Shown: positions 1-11,720 of the stretch, one piece after another
How the letters are laid out: the number at the start of each line of letters is the position of its first letter
How positions within the stretch are numbered: position 1 is the first letter of the stretch
DNA from: Topomyia yanbarensis
Taxonomy: Eukaryota; Arthropoda; Insecta; Diptera; Culicidae
Direction: 5' to 3'
DNA: 64,000 nucleotides
NCBI RefSeq assembly: GCF_030247195.1
Contig: NC_080670.1
Span: 211,284,546-211,348,545 of the forward strand
Notes under the pieces: model-generated
Told to the model about the DNA's origin: nothing
Seen by the model: only the letters and a program-made list of their open reading frames with translations
Databases searched by the model: none
Made by a program: the position numbers and the translations under genes

Positions 1-2130
1 ATTCGCGAATTGTTAAATAAATGACATTATTGAGAAAAATCTTTAAATGGCAACCCTGGTTTTGGGGACGTCTCAAGGTAGCCACCTAGTTTCGTAATGT
101 TCATATCGTTTCTTAAAATCTTCTTTACCAGAATATCCAAATGAACACAATAGAAACAAGTAATCACCATGTTTGTGCTTAATGAGTTAATTATCAAACT
201 AGGGGTACATATAAAAGCCAAAAACTAAAAAAAATGTCGCAATCCGAAACTCCCTCCAGCAAAATCTAATCTTATCACTGCTAAGACCAGTTCAAAATTA
301 GCGGCACAACCATAATTACCTTATCCACGGTGTCTCGTCCCCCAGCAGCAATCAGGAAAACAAAACTTAAAACACGCACCGATTTTTTTTTACGATAAAC
401 CACTCTTACATGACCGTGACGGCTGTGGGATTCTCAAACGATGGCGTTAGCACAGAAAAAATGATAGACAAACTTCCCCGTAACGATGATTACGTTAATC
501 AGCGACACACATGTAAGCGAAATTTTGATCCGCGTGCAAAAAATATAAATAAAGGTGAAAAGAACGGAAGACGACACTTGTTAGCACCTTTTCTTTTCAC
601 TACTGATTTTTTTCACACCTTGGAAGATATTCTCATTGACAACCCACACATCGACTCCAACAAACTGCTTTCTTATTGGAAAAAGATGCTCGGCTATAAG
701 ATTTTGCACATCAAAAAACACTTGCCGAATTTTTATTCTCTCATTGCTTTTCTTCTTGAAAATGAAGCGAATATCAGCCACCACACGCTTCCTCAACACA
801 AAACACACATTTTCCAACCGATTAACCAAGTAGGCTTATCCTAAAACGATGAAAAACCAAAACAACGCTATCTCTCCCTGCTACCGACGAACGAAACGCG
901 AGCTCCGATCGATCACCCGCGCTACCACCACCACCGACGCCGACGAAGACGACGAAAGCCGTCAGGTGAGTAACCTTGCAGCTACTTTCTTCGAACGCCG
1001 CACACTTTTCCTTCGATTAACCGATGCTCAATTCGTTAGTAGTTCAACTTTTTCCCCACTGATCACAAGTACAACGCGCTGCCGTCCTCGCGCAATCGAT
1101 CGATCGAACCATTAAACCGACGCGACAATTATCACCTAGTTTTATTTATCACCAACTTGCGCAAAGTGCTAAACGCCGCGTGACACGAGTCGAGAATTCC
1201 GGATTGATACTAACTCGCTGGCTTGGCTGCTGTTTAGAAGCTCTTGTTCCATCAATCCATCATCAGCCCGTGGGTACGAGAGAGGTAGAACGAGACGGAA
1301 CTACACTCTCGCACACACGGTGGAGGTCTTTGGTAGCTCACTATCGTTCGGTACACGAACAGAAAGATAACTGTTTTTTTTGTCACCCACTTCTTGAGCT
1401 TGTTGAGTGGCTTACGGATGGGCATATTGAAATAGCAAGAACGAAAATCATCGTCATCTTCTGAGTGTTAAGTCGAGTGCGCATGAGAGTGCTGGAGTGA
1501 CCTGCAGAAGTAGAAATTGCATGAGCTGGAAAATAATTGTGAGTTACCGTGTGGTGAATTTGCTGAGTTACCGACAAGATCGCAGTCGAATTGCAGGTGG
1601 GTATAGTTTGAACTGTACCGTTGGGTGTTTTAACCCTTATGAGGTTATGTTAAAGTTCAATCAAAGGTTTTGGTAAAATTGAAAGGAAGCTTTTTTTCAT
1701 TTTTTATTTTCTGCTAAAAAGAAAAGTTTTATCATGGTAGTAAAATTGTATAATTTTCTGCATTTGTTCTTTAATTCTTGTCTACGATACAATACACTTA
1801 CGACCAATTTCATCCCAAGTTAGTCGAAAACCGGTTTTCATTCCAAAGTGTAGAAATTGTCCGTTAGGGTCACAGATTTTTCTTTACTCTCACTTAGCTT
1901 TCAAACCAGATTTAAAGTGCGCTAAACCTGCTTTAACAGTTATGCGAGGGTGAAGAAATCGGGTCCTGAAGAGATTTTGCGAAGCATGACCTGCATAACG
2001 CTATTTTGTTTTGGATGGGGCGTGTATTATTCTCGGTGAAAATATATATAAAAAAAATTGCGATGCCCAGTGTTAGTTTATTCAGTCAATTCCATACAAT
2101 AATGCTTTTGAACATTTGAACAACATGAAG
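1..2130. other. Intergenic stretch with possible untranslated exons
   Basis: No coding gene is recognised here. Two good splice-donor-like sites occur on the plus strand: CAG|GTGAGT at about 965 and GCAG|GTGGGT at about 1596. Each follows a moderately GC-rich stretch, so 5' untranslated exons of a plus-strand gene are possible. Short open frames around 410-1115 show no recognisable domain. The remainder is AT-rich. Confidence 0.3.
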
Positions 2131-2134
2131 TGAA

Positions 2135-2490
2135 TATTCAGGAGGAACCTCAAAACATGCTACAACTCAATATCTTCTGAATCAATCATTTTGAAATATG
2201 GCACAGTTCACATCATTGCTTAGGTAACTCCATGAGCGTTTTACGAAATTATTTTTATTATTTTTATAATAACATGTTACCCGAGTTTTTTTCATAAAAA
2301 GCACAATTTTGGCTTCAAATTACTGTAATAAATTTAAAAAAATAAAAGCTTCTATCATTACTTGGGGAATGATGTAAAAAATAATTGTGCAAAATTTCAA
2401 AACATTTAATTCAGTAGTTTTTGAGTTAGGATGTACACCACAAAAACAAGTTTTCGACGAGGCGCTTCCAGAGATTCGCTGTCACTCGTG
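2135..2490. repeat. Degenerate repeat, related to 28160-28545
   Basis: The end of this stretch (GAGTTA followed by a TACACC segment, then a CGAGG and TTCCAGA segment near 2420-2480) resembles 28500-28540. The 28-kb copy is itself a foldback with inverted halves. No coding capacity is seen. It is probably an old MITE-like repeat; the boundaries are approximate. Confidence 0.4.
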
Positions 2491-2861
2491 TTCAGTATTT
2501 TGCTATGAAAATTTGTGAAAATATTGTTCATTTCTGGGCAAACATACGATTAGGGCGTATAAGCCAGCTGTCAAAATTTTCTTTAAGTGAAAATTCCGGA
2601 AAAAAGCTTTCACCTTCATTAACAGCCATGAACTGTGTTCAATTAGTAGCCGTTTGTCCGAAATTTCCTTTCAAAACCGAATGCTTTTACGTCGTAATCA
2701 TATTTTTAATGAAAACTGTGCCATTATTATGTGGAAATTGAATGAGTATACTAACACTCTCTGTATCACCAAATTTTTTTAAATGTGCTTTTTCGTGGGT
2801 TGGAGATTTATTATTTCATCGATTTTCTTGGTCTAGTTATGGTACTCCAATTATTTTTTAC

Positions 2862-3278
2862 CACAGAGAACAGACATCCATGATCGAACAAAAATATTTA
2901 AAAAACGTGTGTAAACATTTGAATTAATATACGATAAACACTAGCGCCGCCACACAAACCTATCCCAACTATCCGTCAAATCCATTCCGGAACCGGTTCG
3001 AAATCCTGAATGGATTCAGCATGGAATCTTGCTCAAACAAAACAACCGATTCCGACTCTATCGGTTGATGCATTTGAGCTGGAATTCATGCTGGAAATCC
3101 GAACTGGTTTCGAACTAGTTTGACTGGGTAGAGGAATAACCGCTGTCAATTCTGTCGAACTCAGCCACAAAAAAACCTGACGACAGTAGCGCATCTGGTT
3201 TGGATATCCCAACTACCTTCGAAACCGTTAGAGATTTTACACAAGTTGAATGCTGAAGATGGACGTCTGTTCTCTGTG
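2862..3278. mobile_element. MITE with 20-bp terminal inverted repeats (copy 1)
   Basis: The element starts CACAGAGAACAGACATCCAT and ends with the inverted complement of CACAGAGAACAGACGTCCAT, one mismatch in 20. A second copy at 17327-17715 shares almost the whole interior, including the segment with CCGATTCCGACTCTATCGGT, and lacks a short block after the first 70 bases. It is non-coding. No clean target duplication is visible around this copy. The superfamily is not assigned. Confidence 0.75.
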
Positions 3279-3718
3279 ACTGTACATTGAAATTTACTGT
3301 AGAAACTTTAAAATTTATTGTTCTTGTATTGTAGCAGAACGCTAGAATTGACTGTAAATTATTGTAAAATTACTGTTCTGTCATAGTGAAAATCATGGTT
3401 TGGTTACTGTCGTTACTGTATATTTCTATTCGGGTTTACTTTTTCACATATTTTTTGTTAATGTGACTTTAAATCAAATTCATTCGTCACACATATTCCT
3501 ACTTTCTAATCATTATTATTCATTTGGCAAAAAATGGATCCATTGCTTTCAAAATTTATCCCCGCTTTTGATCAGACCCATTCCAAATGACACAAACTAG
3601 CCATCTGATTTCACAAACTAGTACAATCTCCGACCGCCGCCGATACAAACCCAGCCTCACTACTGGCGCTAGTATCACCCGCGCTACACGCAAGCCACTC
3701 ATGACTGAGTTCCCTTCG

Positions 3719-3900
3719 CTATAAAGTGTCAAACCAGCCCGTCAAATCGAAATCGAATTGAAACAGCCGAGCAGCATCGTAGCAGTCGTCGCGTCAGAAA
3801 GTTTATCTTCGTCGGAAAACGAAACGTATAGCAAAAAAAAAAAACGAGTGTTTGCTAATTGTCGCGAAACCGAAAAGCAAATGGTGTCACTAAAAAGTGA
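3719..3900 (+). promoter_or_regulatory. Candidate e(r) core promoter and 5' untranslated exon
   Basis: A TATA box (CTATAAAG, 3719-3726) lies about 30 bases upstream of a GC-richer stretch that reads like a 5' untranslated exon. A possible donor (AAAAA|GTGAGC) is near 3896. An acceptor (TTATTGTAG) ends at 4147, 69 bases before the e(r) start codon, so the leader is probably split by a short intron. This is inferred from sequence only. Confidence 0.5.
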
Positions 3901-4215
3901 GCAGTAGGATTTCGCGTAGAATATTCCCACCGAGCGAATCGAAACAAATCGATAAGCAGTGCTTCCTTGGGAAGCAAGCGGATTACCGAATAATTTAGTT
4001 GTCCCTTGCGCCGGGCTCGCTGGATTGTTGACGGTGTTTTTTTTCTAACCTCTTGAAAATTGCGTTTGGTTGGGTAGGGACTTGCTTCCAGAATGTTTTG
4101 TTTTACGATCGAAAATCATGCAATTTTTTGTCATTTTTTATTGTAGGAACGTCAAGCGTAAGTCATTAAACAAAATAAGAAGAGAATTGATTCGTATTCG
4201 AATCGGACGGAAAGG

Positions 4216-5177
4216 ATGTCGCACACAATTCTGCTAGTTCAACCGGGACGAAATCCGGAAACCAGAACGTATAGTGACTACGAAAGCGTCAACGAGTGTA
4301 TGGAGGGTGTGTGCAAAATTTACGAGGAGCACCTGAAGAGGCGTAACCCGAACACGCCTACTATCACATACGACATCAGTCAGCTGTTTGACTTTGTTGA
4401 TCAGGTGAGGATTTTTGAAATGGGACTTGATTAGGTTTATTTCCGCACAAGAAGAAACTAGAAGTACTTCGCAAAAGATCGGTCTTGTATTTTCTTCTCG
4501 TTTTTTCTTCTGCTAAGAAGTAAGGGAAAGAATGTTTCGCTTCGGAGTAAGTCGGAACAAGAATCGGGAACCGTAACAAACCTATCAGAAACTATTAATT
4601 GAATCGGCAAACAGTTGTCAAATCTTGCTCGAAACACATTTCCAATTGGTTTTTTAAACCGTTCGGATGCTTTCGGAGTGAAAGCATACGAACATATCGC
4701 AGTATTCTGTAGAGAACAAAACTCTAGACAAACATTTCAAAAGGTCCTAAGTGCAAATGAGGTCCTCTTTCGTTAGTAAGTCGTCCGCTTTTACGTTTGC
4801 TCCTTAACTCTGCATAATACATCCGAAATAAGTCTTTCGATTTCAACAAAAACTTTTAAAATGACGGCTTACTAATAGAAAAAAAATCATGTTTGTCTAT
4901 AACTGGTTCGACAAACAGTTATGCTTCGGTTTTGAATCTTATTTTTATATGAATTTTGGGTAAATTGATTCGAACCCACTCTCGCTCAATACCAAAAACG
5001 AAATCAACGCCAAAATTCCATAATTTAATTCCAATCTTTCCCCCCACCCCACAGCTAGCGGATCTGAGCTGTTTGGTGTACCAGAAGTCCACCAACACGT
5101 ACGCGCCTTACAACAAGGAATGGATCAAGGAGAAGATATACGTTCTGCTGCGACAAGCGGCCGGTACCACGGAATAG
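4216..5177 (+). CDS. e(r): Enhancer of rudimentary homolog (ERH), two coding exons
   Basis: This is a small, highly conserved nuclear protein. In flies e(r) was found as a modifier of rudimentary (pyrimidine synthesis), and animal ERH proteins act as dimeric partners of RNA-processing and silencing complexes. Exon 1 (4216-4404, 63 codons) begins [11 protein letters not shown] and ends FDFVDQ at a CAG|GTGAGG donor. Exon 2 (5055-5177) begins [10 protein letters not shown] after a CCCACAG acceptor and ends QAAGTTE before TAG. Both junctions are phase 0. The product is 103 residues, close to the family's roughly 104, with no frameshift or missing block. The 650-bp intron shows no element I recognise. 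The ATG is chosen because MSHTILL is the family N-terminus. Confidence 0.97.
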
Positions 5178-5585
5178 AGCTCCGCTTCGGAGCAGGCAGA
5201 CCTGGGTTCGAATGGGGGCGACCGAATCGAATCGCACTTCTCCCACTCATCAATCCGTAATTTTTAGTTCTCTAAAATATCTTTTATTATAGCAAACAAA
5301 ATGAAGAAATATAAACCGATCGGACATTGAAATATTATCTGCCGCATGTCCAATCGAGTGACGGTAGAACATTTGAGGGCGATTTTGACATTGAATTTGA
5401 CCGTTCAAAACGATTGCTGACTAAATAGGCGTACGGTGGATTTGCTAGAAGATAGTCGTTTTTAGATTAACGCAGATGCTGTGAGTCTTGCAGTGTGAAC
5501 AGAAGAATGCCACACGATGGTAGTAATGTATTTAATTTTCTCATGATAAATAACGGTTAATTCTGTTACTGAAGAACAGTTACTA

Positions 5586-5591
5586 ATAAAT
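5586..5591 (+). terminator. Possible e(r) polyadenylation signal
   Basis: AATAAA lies about 410 bases after the e(r) stop codon, in AT-rich sequence. It is the best canonical hexamer I see downstream. Actual use is unproven. Confidence 0.35.
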
Positions 5592-5899
5592 TAATTTCGT
5601 GACAAATACTTTTGTTTTGGTCGTTTTGAATTTCTGGTAATTATTTCGTCTTTATTGAATGCATTAGGGTAGCATCTGTTAAACGCGCAGTCTCAAATCA
5701 TACGGTAAAGAGAAGACCGTTTATAATGTTTCACTTTGCTAGATCACGATAATTTTACATTTTTCATTTCAGTTGAAAATCCTGATTCGTCGTAATAAGG
5801 TGGATACTTTGTTCATCATTATATTGAGGAATGGGACAAACGCATCAAAAATTTAAAAAAAATCGCTTTTTAGGCACCGGCGAAACATCGAGCGTCAAC

Positions 5900-7225
5900 T
5901 GAACGACCAGTGAAAAGAATCGGGTTTACCATCTTGTATATCACTTAATGGAGTTTTGGGCACCAACACTAAGGAAATTTGCCAACTGTTCTCCGACAAA
6001 CGTTTTTTCCAATGAGCACCTTCCGCTGTCACCGCCAATTTAACTCCTTCTATAGGACGAACCATCAACCGAATTCACGTCGATAGTGCGGCCATTCTTG
6101 CAGTAAATTCCAAACTGAAAGCATCTAGTTCCCCGGACCCAGACGGCGTTCCCTCGATTTTTGTCAAAAAGTGCATCAGCGGGCTTCTTGAACGACTTCG
6201 GCGAGTATTCAAGCTTGCAAGCTGGATTGCAAACCGATGCTATTTGCATGGATTTATCTGTGGCTTTCGACAAAATCAACTATGATATCTCACTAGCGAA
6301 GCTGGGCATACTCGGTATTTACGGACAACTGCTGCGCTGGTTTCATTCCTGCTTCGATGGAGGGCAACTCCAAATCAGCATTAAGGACTGTCTATCTGCA
6401 CCATTCTTCGCTACATCCGGCATCCGACAAGGAAGCCAGCTCGGTCCAGTAATACTCCTCCTCTATTTTAATGACGTCTATATCACAGTACAAGGACCCC
6501 GCCTTTCTTTCGCCGACGACAGTTTTTTCGACAAATACGGGATAAAACCGATGCCGAGTTTCTTCGGGTGGGAACTGGAGGGCATTAGTACGTGGTGTGA
6601 TCTAAACAGAATCGTTATAAACCCGTTCACGTTCACGCAAAACCGTAGTCTGTAGTTTAATTACTATTTCTTCGACTCGAGCATTCCAAGTCACTCTCAC
6701 ATGAAAGGTCTCGGAGTCATCATGGATTCGATACCAACGCTCAAACCACATACTTCATACATCGTAGGTTGAGTTCATCTTCTGAATAGCGAAAAACAGG
6801 GACGTATACTGCCTTAAATCGCCTTATTGCGCGTTGGTCCGCTCAACAGAACATTGTTTTGTTATTTGGAATCCGTACTACCAGAACAAGACTAACAGAA
6901 TCGAGGCTGGTTCATTCGCTTCTCCTATGGCGAAAAAGATTTCAACTGCCGAGCTATAAAAACCACTTCCAGTTAGTGCATAACGATGCACTCAGCATTC
7001 TGAGGAATTGCTCTCGAACCTGTTTCATCTTGGACTTACTCTCTGTCAGAATGGATTGCGCTACAATTCTAGAACGCCTGAATCTTCAAAGCCGCTTTCG
7101 AACACTGCGTACTAACGCTTTTCTGCGACTACCTTTTACAAGAACCAACTACGGTCGCCGCAGCGCTGTTACCGGTCTTCAGCGAGTTTTCAATAGAGTT
7201 ACCACAGGATTTGTCTATCCTTAAA
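5900..7225 (+). mobile_element. Jockey-like non-LTR retrotransposon remnant (RT and C-terminus)
   Basis: Broken frames on the plus strand encode reverse transcriptase pieces in the correct order. A SSPDPDGVPSIFVKKC block is near 6130, MDLSVAFDKI near 6250, GIRQGSQLGPVILLLYFNDV near 6420-6475 and the catalytic FADD near 6510. A C-terminal block with RTNYG is near 7140. Frameshifts and stops separate the parts, so this is a dead copy. The same family recurs at 24.3-25.5 kb. The endonuclease half is not seen, so it is 5' truncated or eroded. Confidence 0.8.
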
Positions 7226-7229
7226 TGGA

Positions 7230-7996
7230 ACTAGGCTAAGAACCACTATTGGGACCAAAGGATCTGTAGGTGTTGGTACAACAAGTAAAGAAATAGCCTT
7301 TGTTGAAAGTGTCGTTTAAGAGCACCACATGATTGGCTCACCTTCTTGATGTCAGGGTCGGCATGCGTCCTGAGTGTTACTTTTCGCTTTCGTGGACCTC
7401 GGAGTGAATCTCGTGGTTTGATGGAGCGGCGTATGGTCGTCTGCGCCAGGAGCGATTCTATGGGACCGTAGTAGAATTTCTAGTTTTATAGAACACTACA
7501 AGACCATTTTAAGTTTTAAGAAGGGCTTCAAGATAACCACAAAACCTCAAAAGTCCTACTTGGGCTTGGATTAATGTACTTGGTTCGATGATTCCAGAAT
7601 GCAGTAGCGTGTCGACTCAATCGGCTCTGCTTTCCCAAAAACGGGTAGCGGCCAAGGATGGGTCACGGGAGGAACGTTGTTCCGGGGATAAATTCGACTG
7701 GCCTGTCGCTACCGCTGCAGGGTCGAAACGTCACGCCGAGTTTTACATTCTTGTTCAACTTTACGTCTTATGACTTAATATGCGATTTTACTCGCTTTAG
7801 GACTGAATTCAAACTGACCTTCCTTCCTGGACTATTTTGCCATCTTTTGCCGTTGCGGTTTTTCCGGTACATTTTATAGATTCGAGTTGGTAACGGTTGC
7901 AGGATTATAGGTGCCTTGAAGGGTTATGACTATTCCAGAGGGAAACATGTCTTAAGCCCCAACGCCTGGTCTGGACGTTCCGGGGAGGGTACGAAA
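7230..7996. other. Unassigned sequence
   Basis: Only short open frames without recognisable domains are seen. It may include the 3' untranslated part of the preceding retroelement. No RNA gene or terminal repeat pair was found. Confidence 0.3.
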
Positions 7997-8740
7997 GGGA
8001 CCGTCCATAAATTACGTGGCATTTTAGGGGGTAGGGGGGATATACTAATTTTGTGTCGAAGTGCGACGAGGGGGAGGGTAGGGTCAGTAGTTGTGCGACG
8101 TAGCATAAAGTTTAAATTATTTGACGCGCACTAACACCCATTGTTTAAAGAAAACAATTCAATGTTTCTCTATTCTTAAGAAAAATAAATGTAAGTTCAC
8201 ACAATTACGCGATTTTTCATGTAGTAAATTTTTCAATTCGCGGTATTGCAAGCTCTCCAAAAAACGTAAAGCTTATTTGTATGCTGTTGTAAATTTATGA
8301 GATACATATTCACCGTCAAAATGAAACTACAGGAGACAAACAAGAAAGGTTTATCTTCCTAACTAGTAGGCTTAGTTTGGTTGCTGAATTAAATTTTCTC
8401 TTCTGATTCAACCAAACGAAATTTAGTAACATAGATGAACGCTCGTTTTTTAGAATAAAAAACGTAGCAACTGCAGTATTGTGAACTGAGAGAACTTCTC
8501 TTCTGTTCCATGACATAAAATTCAAAACAAGCCTATCAACACTATTTTTGTCATGAAATGGATTCATTTTGTATACAATTTGCTGTTATAGCAAAAATTT
8601 TGATAAAAGCCGTCAAAAATTTTGTAAAGACATGTATTTGAAAGAATTAAACGAAAAAAAATTGAATTTTATCATCAGCCGGAAGCGTTGCGAGAGGGGG
8701 GTGTCACCGAAAAAAAGCTACGTCATTTGTGCATGGCCCC
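7997..8740. mobile_element. Non-autonomous DNA element with about 23-bp terminal inverted repeats
   Basis: The left end GGGACCGTCCATAAATTACG is matched, inverted, by the right end, whose complement reads GGGCCATGCACAAATGACGT. G-rich blocks (GGGGGTAGGGGGG and GAGAGGGGGGTG) lie just inside both ends. The interior is AT-rich with no transposase. This structure is that of a MITE-like element; the superfamily and target duplication are unclear. Confidence 0.6.
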
Positions 8741-9184
8741 ACCTCTTCCACCCTCGAGCAAAGCTAGCAGAACCCTCAATTTTTCCACAACTGTTACCAA
8801 TTACAATTTTTTAATGTAGAATACATTTAAGCTTTCAATATAGGGGTCCCGTTTCAAAATATCGGCTGCGGCACCGCGTCAGATTTTGAACGTTAATAAC
8901 TTTTATCATACTTAACAGAATGATTTGATTTTTAGGCCAATTTGTTGAAAATATGTTCCTCTATGCTGTATTAAAATTTTAAGTATGTATAACATGCACT
9001 AATAACAAAAAATTGTGTTTTGAAAAATCTTTCGAAAACGACTCGGAAAAGTGAAAATTTTCAGCCCATCCCGCACAGAGCCGTCAAAATGGTGGACCAA
9101 CCGAACAATAAAATAATGAAAAGTTTATATATAGGTCCACTACATGTTTGTTTTATGATTATTCGTATTTGGTTGCTTGACGAG
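8741..9184. other. AT-rich spacer, nothing recognised
   Basis: I see no coding sequence, terminal repeats or RNA gene. The histone-derived cluster starts directly after it. Confidence 0.3.
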
Positions 9185-9309
9185 AGCAGTTAGTGGGGGA
9201 AAGACGGCATACTCCTTTGGTTAGGCCATTAGAAGCCGGACGGAAAGGAAAGGCTCACGCACGGCACGAGAACGAGCGAGAAAGCGATAGTAGTGCATAT
9301 TAGCGCGAT

Positions 9310-9555
9310 TATATAAATATCTGTCGGTCGGTTTTTCTCATTCGTATTCGTTCAAGTACTAGCAAGCAGCCAGTCCACCGAAGTAAAGCAGTTGGCAATG
9401 ACGACGGTCCGAAAAAGTGCCCCAGCTACTGGTGACTCATCGGAACTGTCGCCCTGCAAGAATTTCGCCCCAACTAAAGGGCAACTAATCTGTAGGCTAT
9501 CGTTCCAGCGTCTATATAAGAAATACGATGTGTGGAACGAAAGAAAGAGAATTTA
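9310..9555 (+). pseudogene. Histone H3 pseudogene, copy 1 (internally deleted)
   Basis: A TATATAAATA box (9310-9319) precedes sequence that aligns at the nucleotide level with a histone H3 start region: the AAGCAG..TCCACCGAAG segment, then AAGCAGTTGGCA, then an intact RKSAPATG-coding stretch at about 9410-9430. It continues to a CGTTCCAGCGTCT block (the FQR region of H3) and then jumps to the repeat sequence that follows copy 2. The start codon is missing and the GVKKPHR-encoding region is scrambled, so no H3 protein can be made. It matches copy 2 closely up to the breakpoint at about 9514. Confidence 0.75.
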
Positions 9556-10132
9556 AATTATCCTCTCTCGCTCGTTTTCGTGCACTGCTTTTCCATTCCT
9601 TTCTGCTGCTAATACCATCATAACTTAAACGAATGTGCATGTTCCCCCACCATCTCATGGCCAGTGTTGCCACAATTGCATGTTGCTATTACACTTTGAA
9701 TTATTTTATCGATCCTCTCTAGTATTGATAAAATATAGAACGTGCAAAGTACACTAGTCGCATGCTTTTATTCGAACTTTTTGGCAGCCTCCGTTGATTA
9801 ACTGCATAAATCGATTTGTTTGTGCAGCTCCTTGCTAGTAGCAAACTAAATAGCCTTTATCAGCGCTAACAAATAACACAAAAGAATTTAAATTTGTGAA
9901 AATATTTTCCTTCCTTCTTTTCAAATCTGTAACATTCTTTGAAAATATTGTTTGAATGTTGTTATTGAAAAACTGAACATGCAAGTTTGCTAGCACTGGC
10001 CACTACATTGAAGGCGATGGAAAGACAGAATATTCGTTTTGGTTATGCTAGTATTGGTAGCCGAACGGAAAGGAAAGGCGCAGGAATGGAACGAAAACGA
10101 GCGAGAGAGCGATAGTAGTGCTTTCTCGTGTG

Positions 10133-10597
10133 TTTATATATGAATATTGGTCAGTCGGTTTTTCTCATCATTCGTATTCGTTCAAGCACTAGCAAGCAGC
10201 CAGTCCACCGAAGGAAAGCAGTTGGCAATGGCGATGGACGGAAACAGTGCCCCAGCTACTGGTGACTCATCGGAACTGTCGCCCTGCAAGAATTTCGCCC
10301 CAACTAAAGGGCAACTAATCTGTAGGCTATCGTTCCAGCGTCTGGTTCGTGAGATTGTACAGGACTGCAAAGTCGAGCTACGCTTACAAACCTCAGTCGT
10401 AATGATGCCCCGAGAAGCCAACGATGCCTACTGGTTCGAGAATGCAAAATAGTGCGCCTGGTTTGTTCGAGAATGCAAAATACTGCACCAAACGCATAAC
10501 TTTCAGGCCAAATATATTAAACTGGCTCACCGTGTCGCGGGGAGTGCGTCTGAATTATGCTCCCGCAATAAAACAATAAACGGTTCTTTTCAGGACC
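10133..10597 (+). pseudogene. Histone H3 pseudogene, copy 2, nearly full length
   Basis: A TTTATATAT box near 10134 precedes a degenerate H3-like frame. Recognisable parts in order are KQLA, NSAPATG, an [15 protein letters not shown] block (canonical H3 has [15 protein letters not shown]), [18 protein letters not shown] (canonical LRFQSSAVMALQEASEAY), and after a frameshift the nucleotide remains of the KRVT..IQLARRIRGERA end near 10490-10545. A histone-type stem-loop follows at 10582. The open frame of 101 codons is not a functional histone: the first 20 residues, the HRYRPGTVALREIRRYQ region and the C-terminus are lost. It is a decayed replication-type histone gene, not a retrocopy, because promoter and stem-loop are both present. 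Confidence 0.8.
10582..10597 (+). promoter_or_regulatory. Histone mRNA 3' stem-loop (SLBP-type)
   Basis: GGTTCTTTTCAGGACC forms a 6-bp stem (one T-G wobble) with a 4-base TTTC loop. It matches the animal histone pre-mRNA stem-loop consensus and is preceded by A-rich sequence. It lies about 35 bases after the remains of the H3 stop codon, the normal place. It is better preserved than the coding part. Confidence 0.8.
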
Positions 10598-11357
10598 AAT
10601 TAATTGTGTTCTAATAAGAGTTAAACTGAAATATCCATTTGAGGTGTTTAACAATTTTCAGCAAGTAGGTTAGAAATACGATATGTGGATAGAAAGAGAA
10701 TTTAAATTATCCTCGCTCGTTTTCGCGCACTGCTTTTCCATTCCTTTCTGCTGCTAATACATCATAAATTAAACGAATGTGCGTGTTCCCCACCATCCCA
10801 TGGCCAGTGTTGCCACAATTGCATGTTGCTATTACACTTTGAATTATTTTTTCGATTCTCTCTAGTGTTGATAAAATATAGAACGTGCAAAGTACACTAG
10901 TCGCGTGCTTTTATTCGAACTTTTTGGCAGCCTCCTTTGATTAACTGCATAAATCATTAGATTTAAATTAACGTCTCGAAGTGAAGTCACGATGCTCCGG
11001 TTATGTCACAGACATTACCCACCCATCTTTTTTTAGTTTAGTAGAGCGAATACGAATTACTATCGCTCTCTCGCTTGCTCGTTTTCGGGCTATGTTCCTT
11101 TTCATTCTTTCCTGCTACTAATACTAGCATAATCAAAACGAATGTGCGTCTTCCCACCATCCATTTAGTGAGCAGTGTTGCCAAACGCATTTTCAGTTTT
11201 TCATCAATAACATTTCAACAATATTTTCAAAGAATGCTGTAGATTCGAAAAAAAGAAAAATAGTTGGTGATGGAAAAGAATTCCCAATTAGAATTTTTAA
11301 CCATAATTATAACGAATCATTTGAAAATTTCACATGCAAACGTAATTTCGTTGCATA

Positions 11358-11436
11358 TCATTAGATTTGGATTAACGTCACAAGTGTAGTTACGACACTC
11401 CAGTTATGTCGCAGACATTACCCACCCATCTTTTAA
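11358..11436. repeat. Short dispersed repeat, three copies within 1.1 kb
   Basis: A segment containing the motif CAGACATTACCCACCCATCT occurs here, at about 10966-11035 and at about 12020-12062. The first two also share a preceding CATTAGATTT..ATTAACGTC segment. The copies flank the endonuclease fragment at 11460. It may be the edge of an unrecognised element. Confidence 0.55.
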
Positions 11437-11459
11437 TGTAGAATATTTAGTCTAGAAAT

Positions 11460-11720
11460 CAGAATGTTCCAATGGTCGTTTCAGGCGACTTCAACATAGA
11501 TGTTTCAAAACAAGAGAATTTGAAATTTGTTTATTTTATGAATGAATGTTTCAAGCTTCGTTTGATCTCTGATCCATCACAAGCAACTACACTTGCAGGC
11601 ACATGCATTGATCTTGTATTTGTCAAAAACGTCAATGCAGAAACCCGAAGATATATTTCGTACTTTTCATATCACAGACCAATACTTTTTTTAATTGATC
11701 CAGTGGTTTAATTTCAAATG
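11460..11720 (+). mobile_element. Endonuclease-domain fragment of a retroelement
   Basis: An open frame reads VVSGDFNIDVSK near the start, then TCIDLVFVKN and SYFSYHRPI. These match conserved blocks of the exonuclease-endonuclease-phosphatase fold used by non-LTR retrotransposons (GDFN, the IDL block, and the SDH block, here SYH). The rest of the polyprotein is absent. The aspartate of SDH is replaced, so it would be inactive. A different element type carrying the same fold is possible. Confidence 0.55.

Larger units (their letters stand above)
9185..11175. repeat. Tandem and inverted cluster of histone-promoter-like repeats
   Basis: A block of about 100 bases containing CGAGCGAGAGAGCGATAGTA, with an ATTCG(T)TTTGGTTATGCTAGTA segment upstream, occurs five times. 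It is forward at about 9190-9300 and 10010-10130, and inverted at about 9560-9660, 10705-10800 and 11050-11170. Each forward block leads through a TATA-like sequence into a histone H3-derived stretch, and inverted blocks follow it. Copies 1 and 2 also share the downstream sequence 9541-9810 / 10683-10970. The arrangement looks like a duplicated, palindromic histone-derived cassette. Confidence 0.7.

Noticed and set aside
5200..5215. GGGTTCGAATG, B-box-like sequence after e(r)
   Set aside because: No A-box at tRNA-like distance and no cloverleaf, so it is a chance match.
10147..10452. 101-codon open frame read as a working histone H3
   Set aside because: The canonical N-terminal tail and C-terminus are absent and frameshifts occur; only pseudogene status is supported.
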